NCBI RefSeq assembly: GCF_019048065.1
Contig: NZ_CP077291.1
Coordinates: 1,178,001-1,242,000, forward strand
Origin: Citrobacter farmeri
GTDB lineage: Bacteria > Pseudomonadota > Gammaproteobacteria > Enterobacterales > Enterobacteriaceae
Direction of reading: 5' to 3'
Length of the DNA stretch: 64,000 bases
Part shown: piece after piece, positions 59,178-64,000 of the stretch
Numbering within the stretch: position 1 is the stretch's first letter
Layout: every line of letters begins with the position of its first letter
Translations under genes and position numbers: made by a program
The notes under the pieces: model-generated
Databases searched by the model: none
What the model saw: the letters and a program-made list of their open reading frames with translations, nothing else
What the model was told of the DNA's origin: nothing

Positions 59178-60317
59178 ATGGTTTTGCACTCCACGCGCTG
59201 GCTGGCGCTCGGTTACTTCACCTACTTTTTTAGCTACGGGATTTTTCTTCCCTTCTGGAGCGTCTGGCTTAAAGGGCTCGGCCTCACGCCGGAGACAATC
59301 GGCGTATTGCTTGGCGCCGGACTGGTTGCGCGTTTTCTCGGGAGTTTGATCATAGCTCCACGGGTCAGCGACCCGTCGCGACTGATCTCCGCATTACGCA
59401 TCCTCGCGCTGCTTACGCTGGTCTTTGCACTGGCCTTTTGGGCTGGAACGCATGTCGCGTGGCTAATGGTGGTGATGGTCGGCTTTAACCTCTTCTTCTC
59501 ACCGCTGGTGCCGCTCACGGACGCGCTGGCGAATACCTGGCAAAAACAGATTACGATGGACTACGGTCGCGTACGACTGTGGGGATCGGTGGCGTTTGTT
59601 ATCGGTTCGGCGTTGACCGGAAAGCTGGTCAGCGTGTTTGATTATCGGGCGGTTCTGGCGCTGCTGACGCTGGGCGTCGCCTCAATGCTGCTGGGAATGC
59701 TGATTCGCCCCAGCGTGCTTCCTCAGGGACAAAGCCGGCATCAGGAGAGCGCCGGTTGGCCCGCCTGGCGTGCGCTGGTTGCGCAGAGCTGGCGCTTTCT
59801 GGCCTGCGTATGTCTGTTGCAGGGGGCGCATGCCGCCTACTACGGCTTTAGCGCCATTTACTGGCAGGGGGCCGGCTATTCCGCTTCGGCGGTAGGTTAT
59901 CTCTGGTCGCTCGGTGTGGTTGCGGAAGTGATTATCTTTGCCCTGAGCAACAAACTGTTCCGCCGCTTCAGCGCCCGCGATCTGTTACTGCTTTCTGCCG
60001 TTTGTGGCGTGATTCGCTGGGGACTGATGGGCTGGACGACGGCGCTGCCGTGGCTGATAGTGGTGCAGATCCTCCATTGCGGTACCTTTACCGTGTGTCA
60101 CCTGGCGGCGATGCGCTATATCGCGGCGCGTCAGGGAAGCGAAGTGATCCGTTTGCAGGCGGTCTATTCCGCGGTGGCGATGGGCGGCAGCATTGCCATC
60201 ATGACCGTGTTCGCCGGCTTCCTGTATCAGAACCTGGGCAATGGCGTCTTCTGGGTCATGGCGCTGGTGGCGTTGCCAGCCATGGTGCTGCGGCCAAAAG
60301 TGGCCGCCTCAGCCTGA
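59178..60317 (+). CDS. hcaT: 3-phenylpropionic acid transporter HcaT
   Basis: This 379-residue MFS protein closely follows E. coli HcaT, named for 3-phenylpropionate uptake from its location beside the hca genes. Twelve spans are predicted; GGGAGGGG lies 6 bases before ATG. None of the hcaREFCBD genes is in the window, although they adjoin hcaT in K-12. The end overlaps csiE tail to tail by nine bases. Its true substrate here is open. Confidence 0.92.
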   Translation: MVLHSTRWLALGYFTYFFSYGIFLPFWSVWLKGLGLTPETIGVLLGAGLVARFLGSLIIAPRVSDPSRLISALRILALLTLVFALAFWAGTHVAWLMVVMVGFNLFFSPLVPLTDALANTWQKQITMDYGRVRLWGSVAFVIGSALTGKLVSVFDYRAVLALLTLGVASMLLGMLIRPSVLPQGQSRHQESAGWPAWRALVAQSWRFLACVCLLQGAHAAYYGFSAIYWQGAGYSASAVGYLWSLGVVAEVIIFALSNKLFRRFSARDLLLLSAVCGVIRWGLMGWTTALPWLIVVQILHCGTFTVCHLAAMRYIAARQGSEVIRLQAVYSAVAMGGSIAIMTVFAGFLYQNLGNGVFWVMALVALPAMVLRPKVAASA

Positions 60318-61589
60318 TTCCAGCATCTTGCGGATCTGCTGTTGCTGATGCGGCGTCAGGGCCAGATCCGCGTGAATCAACGGTGGTGAAAAGAGCGGCA
60401 GCAGCGTGGCGTAAGGGGTGACAATCAGCGCCACGCCGCGCGGCGAGCCCTCCTGCTGGAAAGTCCGCATCGGCAACGGCTTGATGTTCAGCGGCAGCAG
60501 CGTCAGTTCACGCAGTTGTTGCTCTATCTGCTGTTCCAGTTGGGGATCATCCCCGGTCAGTAAGACGACCTGCTTCTCATGCAGATCATTATCCTGCATC
60601 AGCCACGCGCCGAAAATCACCGCCACCAGTCCCGTCTCTTCTTCGGAAAACTCAACGTCATACTCTTCTTCAAACCCGCGTAACGCATCACGAGTGGTAC
60701 GCATCAGACGCGGATAGAGGCGGGCGAATTCTTCCGGCAGCGTGTTATCGATACCGATAGAGAACAGACTGCGGTTCAGCGCCTGGGCGAGGTGGATGTA
60801 AAGTTGGGCGTTTAGTCCGTGCTCGTCATTGAAACGCACCGCGCCCATTTCGCGAAAGCGTAGGATCAGTCGGGCGATCGACAGACGCAACCGTCGGTTC
60901 TGCTGATGGTTATCGCGAATCGGATCCGGAATGCGGATCATCGAAAACAGCAACGCCATAAACAGTGATTCCGTAAGCGGTGCATTTTGCATGACACGTC
61001 GCTGCCAGTGGCGGCCAATCTCCTGCGCCAGCGGGTATTCGGCGCAGGACTGGGCCCAGCGCTGCTGGATCGGATTGAATTCCGGGGAGATCCCGGCCTG
61101 ATGCTGCAACAGGCAATATTGCAGATAGAGATGCAGAAACTGGATATCCCGGCACTCAAATGGCTTTTGCAGGCGACGTGCACAGAGGTTAATCAGCGCA
61201 TGCAGATTGGTATCGTCATACAGTGTGCGCAGGACCCCTCGCTGTTTCAGTTCGGTTTTGAGGGCGGGGGCAAAATGCTGGGTAATGAACGCTGGACACA
61301 AACGCAGGCCGCGTCTGAGCCAGTGTAAGAGGCAGAGGCGTTGGTTAAGCGCGGTACCTTCGATCCGGTAGCACCCATTCGGACCAGTGCTAATGCTAAG
61401 TCGATGATAACGCTGGATCTCCCGTCCCGTTTCGACAATATCCTCACGGGCAACAGTATCATCGACACCATTTAGCGCACTGAACATTTCCGCAGTGGCA
61501 ATTTGCCCTGGCTGGAAAAGCGTCAGCAAAACCTGGCAACGGCGCTGGGGAGCAGAAAGTACAGATGGCGGAGCAAGCGTTGTCATCAT
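60309..61589 (-). CDS. csiE: Stationary-phase-inducible PRD-domain protein CsiE
   Basis: The 426-residue protein has an N-terminal winged-helix-like region and two PTS regulation domains (PRD; about 160-265 and 270-385), followed by a PTS EIIB-like tail. It resembles BglG/LicR-type antiterminators and activators but its target is unknown. In E. coli it depends on sigmaS and CRP. Two adjacent ATGs are possible starts (61589 and 61586). Upstream to 61778 no gene is seen. Confidence 0.92.
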   Translation of the reverse strand: MMTTLAPPSVLSAPQRRCQVLLTLFQPGQIATAEMFSALNGVDDTVAREDIVETGREIQRYHRLSISTGPNGCYRIEGTALNQRLCLLHWLRRGLRLCPAFITQHFAPALKTELKQRGVLRTLYDDTNLHALINLCARRLQKPFECRDIQFLHLYLQYCLLQHQAGISPEFNPIQQRWAQSCAEYPLAQEIGRHWQRRVMQNAPLTESLFMALLFSMIRIPDPIRDNHQQNRRLRLSIARLILRFREMGAVRFNDEHGLNAQLYIHLAQALNRSLFSIGIDNTLPEEFARLYPRLMRTTRDALRGFEEEYDVEFSEEETGLVAVIFGAWLMQDNDLHEKQVVLLTGDDPQLEQQIEQQLRELTLLPLNIKPLPMRTFQQEGSPRGVALIVTPYATLLPLFSPPLIHADLALTPHQQQQIRKMLESG

Positions 61590-61778
61590 CTGTCGGATCT
61601 CCCGTATGTATTTTAGATAAGAATAGCTAAAGTTTTTCCATAGCCATTACGGATGAAATGTTTTGCGTCAGGATTGCAGGGAGAGGTCACAGAATTTTTC
61701 ACGTGCGTAGCGACGTCATAAAGTGTAACGCAGCGCTTTACCAGGATTTTTCGCGTTTTTTATCTTCAGATTACGCAG

Positions 61779-61807
61779 AAAAAAGCCCCGCCAGAGAAGG
61801 CGAGGCT
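61779..61807 (-). terminator. Terminator of the SIS/kinase operon
   Basis: Minus-strand stem AGCCTCGCC-TTCTCT-GGCGGGGCT followed by six U (61779-61784), 17 bases after the stop of the SIS gene. Confidence 0.85.
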
Positions 61808-61824
61808 GAAAGGTTGCTAATGGA

Positions 61825-62424
61825 TTAGCGCTCCTGGCGCAGGGTTAAGCCGACATCACCCCCCGGATGCACAGCCAGTAGCGTTTCTTTGGTGTAGCCG
61901 CTCTCACTCATCAGACAAGCGCAGGCGGCATCAAAGATCGCAATCACCAGCATGATGGAGGTGGTCGCCAGCATATTCAGCGGATCCGCCTCCCGCTGGA
62001 CGCCAGTAGAAATCACCAGTCGGGCGGCGCGGGCAATGGCGGAGTTAGGGTTTTCCGTGACGCTGATGATCGGCACGTTGCGTGCGGCCAGACCCGGTAA
62101 CAGTCGCGTGAGTTCGTCAGAGTTGCCACCACGGGAGAGCAGAATGACGCGATCGTCCGCACGTAAAAAACCGAGATCGCCGTGCGCGGCATCGGTGGCG
62201 TTGAGATAGATTGCCGGGCGCTCAACGCAGGCCAGCATATGGGCGATTTTTCGCGCCGCAATGCCGGAGGTGCCGACGCCCGTGACCACGATTTTCCCAC
62301 GGCACTCGCGCAGTTCCGTCATTAATGCGTTCCAGACCGGTTCGTTCAGATGCTGACCCAGACCGGCCAGCGCCTCGCTGTAGAGGCTCCAGGTGTCGGT
62401 GGCCTGTTGCCATGGGCTACTCAT
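61825..62424 (-). CDS. SIS-domain sugar-phosphate isomerase (KpsF/GutQ-like, no CBS domains)
   Basis: This 199-residue protein is a single SIS domain. It resembles arabinose-5-phosphate isomerases (KdsD/GutQ): GVGTSGIAARKIAHMLA, AAHGDLGFL with the catalytic-type His, LSRGGNSDE, and a C-terminal HPGGDVGLTL. The CBS pair of KdsD is absent. A pentose or hexulose phosphate isomerase is likely (inferred). The start overlaps the stop of the kinase gene by four bases, so it is the second gene of one operon. Confidence 0.88.
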   Translation of the reverse strand: MSSPWQQATDTWSLYSEALAGLGQHLNEPVWNALMTELRECRGKIVVTGVGTSGIAARKIAHMLACVERPAIYLNATDAAHGDLGFLRADDRVILLSRGGNSDELTRLLPGLAARNVPIISVTENPNSAIARAARLVISTGVQREADPLNMLATTSIMLVIAIFDAACACLMSESGYTKETLLAVHPGGDVGLTLRQER

Positions 62425-64000
62425 GCGTCCTCCTGCATCAGTTGACGGTACTTCATATGATCCTGATACATCTCATGGAACACCTGATATTTACGGTCGT
62501 AATACTGCTTAATGCGATTGGTCTGCGGGGTGACCGTTTTACCAATCCGGCTCATCGCCGACATTGCTTCCGGGAAGGTCTCGAAAACGCCGGCCGCGAT
62601 GGTGCCCATCATTGCGCCGCCCAGCAGCATCGCCTCACTCTCTTCTGGTAGCAACATAGCGCAACCGGTGGCATTAGCATGTTCCTGCACAAAGATAGGG
62701 TTCTTGGTGCCGCCGCCGCTGGCCATGATAGTGTCGATGCTGTAGCCGCTCTGGTTCATCGTCTCAATAATATGGCGCGTACCCAGCGCGATGGCCTGAA
62801 TGGTCGCCAGATATTGCAGCGCCATATCTTCCGGCGTGCGGGAGAGCTTCAGGCCGCTGATCGCCCCGGTCAACGTTGGGTTAGCTCGCGGTGAACGGTT
62901 GCCGTGGAAGTAGGGCAGAATATGGATATCGCGGGTCAGGAAGGCGATATTCTCCGGCTCGCCCGCCATTTTACGCAGCAGCGCGTTCAGCACTTCATAA
63001 ATGGTCTGTCCCTGCGCTTTGGCCTGCGCCAGCAGCGTGTCGTAACAAGGATGCGACTGAATCACATGGTCAATCAGCGCGCCGGTAGCGGACTGCCCGC
63101 CTTCATTGAGCCAGTATTCCGGCAGCACGGCGGAATAGTAGGGACCCCAGACGCCGCCGATAAAGCGCGGCTGTTTAGAGATAGCCATGTGCCCGGTAGA
63201 GGTTCCGCCAATCAGTGCGACCCGACGGTCAAAGTCAGCGACTTCGCCGGAGACGCCACAGGCGCCGAGCGTGCCAAGCGTACCCGCGTGGGCGTCGATG
63301 ATCGACACGCTGACGGCAGTACCTGGAATCAGCCCCATTTCACTGGCGGCGCGCTGGGTCAACCCGTGGCCGAGCGGCTCACCCATTGTTTTCACATAGC
63401 GGCCAATTTTTTCCGCATCGTGTTCAAGTAGATCTTCCAGGCCGATTTCTCGGAAATAGCTGGCATCCCACTTGTCCTCATGGCCCATGTAGGTCCATTT
63501 GCACACCGTGGAGCAGAGGGAACGCGTGTCGTCGCCGGTGGCGCGCCAGGTCAGGAAGTCAGGTAAATCAAAATAGTAGCCAGCGTTTGCCCAGGTGTTA
63601 GGCATATGCTGCTTCAGCCACAGTAACTTCGGCGTCTGCATTTCCGGGGAGATAATCCCACCCACGTAGTCCAGTACCCGATGGTGCATCGCGTTGATGC
63701 GCTCGGCCTGGGTGATGGCGCGGTGATCCATCCACACGATAATATTCTGTTCGCTGCGCCCGGAAGGGCTGATGGTCAGCGGTTTGCCCTCTTTATCCAG
63801 CACCACCAGCGAACAGGTGGCGTCAAACCCCAGCCCTTTCACCTGGATTGGGTTGATATCGGACTGATTAATGGCATCACGAACCGCGTTGCAGACGGCC
63901 TGCCAAATGTTATCGGACGACTGCTCGACGAAATCGGCCTGCGGGCGGTAAATCTCAATCGCGCGAGTGGCCTGACCGACCATTCTGCCGTTGAGATCAA
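62421..64000 (-). CDS. FGGY-family pentulose kinase (ribulokinase-like), 5' end outside window
   Basis: At least 525 codons are seen and the frame is open to the window edge, reading DLNGRMVGQA at the cut; the first FGGY phosphate loop must lie outside. Blocks present: GLGFDATCSLVVLD, IVWMDHRAITQAERIN, GGTSTGHMAIS, and ASGGGTKNPIFVQEHAN with LGGAMMGTIAAG (FGGY signature 2). This fits the five-carbon carbohydrate kinase branch (D-ribulokinase-like). The partner SIS isomerase supports pentose or pentitol catabolism. Substrate not determined. Confidence 0.9.
   Translation of the reverse strand, partial: DLNGRMVGQATRAIEIYRPQADFVEQSSDNIWQAVCNAVRDAINQSDINPIQVKGLGFDATCSLVVLDKEGKPLTISPSGRSEQNIIVWMDHRAITQAERINAMHHRVLDYVGGIISPEMQTPKLLWLKQHMPNTWANAGYYFDLPDFLTWRATGDDTRSLCSTVCKWTYMGHEDKWDASYFREIGLEDLLEHDAEKIGRYVKTMGEPLGHGLTQRAASEMGLIPGTAVSVSIIDAHAGTLGTLGACGVSGEVADFDRRVALIGGTSTGHMAISKQPRFIGGVWGPYYSAVLPEYWLNEGGQSATGALIDHVIQSHPCYDTLLAQAKAQGQTIYEVLNALLRKMAGEPENIAFLTRDIHILPYFHGNRSPRANPTLTGAISGLKLSRTPEDMALQYLATIQAIALGTRHIIETMNQSGYSIDTIMASGGGTKNPIFVQEHANATGCAMLLPEESEAMLLGGAMMGTIAAGVFETFPEAMSAMSRIGKTVTPQTNRIKQYYDRKYQVFHEMYQDHMKYRQLMQEDA

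Overview
The window is a stretch of ordinary enterobacterial chromosome. Almost every protein reads as a close relative of an Escherichia coli / Salmonella protein of the same length. Gene order follows the E. coli K-12 segment from rluD through clpB, an rrnG-type rRNA operon, rpoE-rse, lepAB-rnc-era, purL, glmY-glrKR and glyA to csiE. The 16S sequence is of the Citrobacter/Enterobacter/Salmonella type. I read it as a Citrobacter-like member of the Enterobacteriaceae, but sequence alone without a database does not fix the species. No prophage, insertion sequence, CRISPR array, integron or plasmid-type gene was seen.

Layout. 1-4518: rluD-pgeF, then heat-shock clpB with a sigma32-type promoter and the internal start for the short ClpB form. 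4519-10058: an rRNA operon (P1/P2 promoters, 16S, tRNA-Glu(UUC), 23S, 5S, terminator). 10291-23822: kgtP, yfiM, pssA, patZ, tapT, trxC, yfiF, ung, grcA (two FNR sites), srmB, trmN and nadB (NadR box). 24093-26934: the envelope-stress operon rseD-rpoE-rseA-rseB-rseC; rseD is a 51-codon leader coupled to rpoE. 27217-33731: lepA-lepB and rnc-era-recO-pdxJ-acpS. 33728-38462: yfhL, the RpiR-type regulator gene yfhH divergent from a murQ-murP pair, then pgpC and tadA. 38478-48611: mltF, purL (PurR box), the small RNA glmY with its sigma54 promoter and three GlrR sites, glrK-qseG-glrR and glnB. 48626-51662: hmpA (NsrR site) divergent from glyA (PurR box), flanked by REP/BIME repeats. 51665-64000: yphA, the ROK regulator yphH divergent from yphG-MFS transporter-yphB, hcaT and csiE, and an operon of a SIS-domain sugar-phosphate isomerase with an FGGY pentulose kinase cut by the window end.

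How the genes work together. Several circuits are complete on the DNA: sigmaE with its anti-sigma factor, RseB and leader; GlrK/QseG/GlrR driving glmY, which in E. coli controls glucosamine-6-phosphate synthase; the MurNAc-6-phosphate uptake and cleavage pair next to an RpiR regulator; and NO detoxification (NsrR site/hmpA).

What departs from K-12 is accessory sugar metabolism. murQP sits beside yfhH with a duplicated candidate operator. A major-facilitator transporter takes the place of the yph ABC transporter and dehydrogenase genes. hcaT is present without the hca catabolic genes. A kinase-isomerase pair follows csiE. These loci are the best candidates for something not yet worked out. I do not see an obviously new defence, mobile or biosynthetic system.
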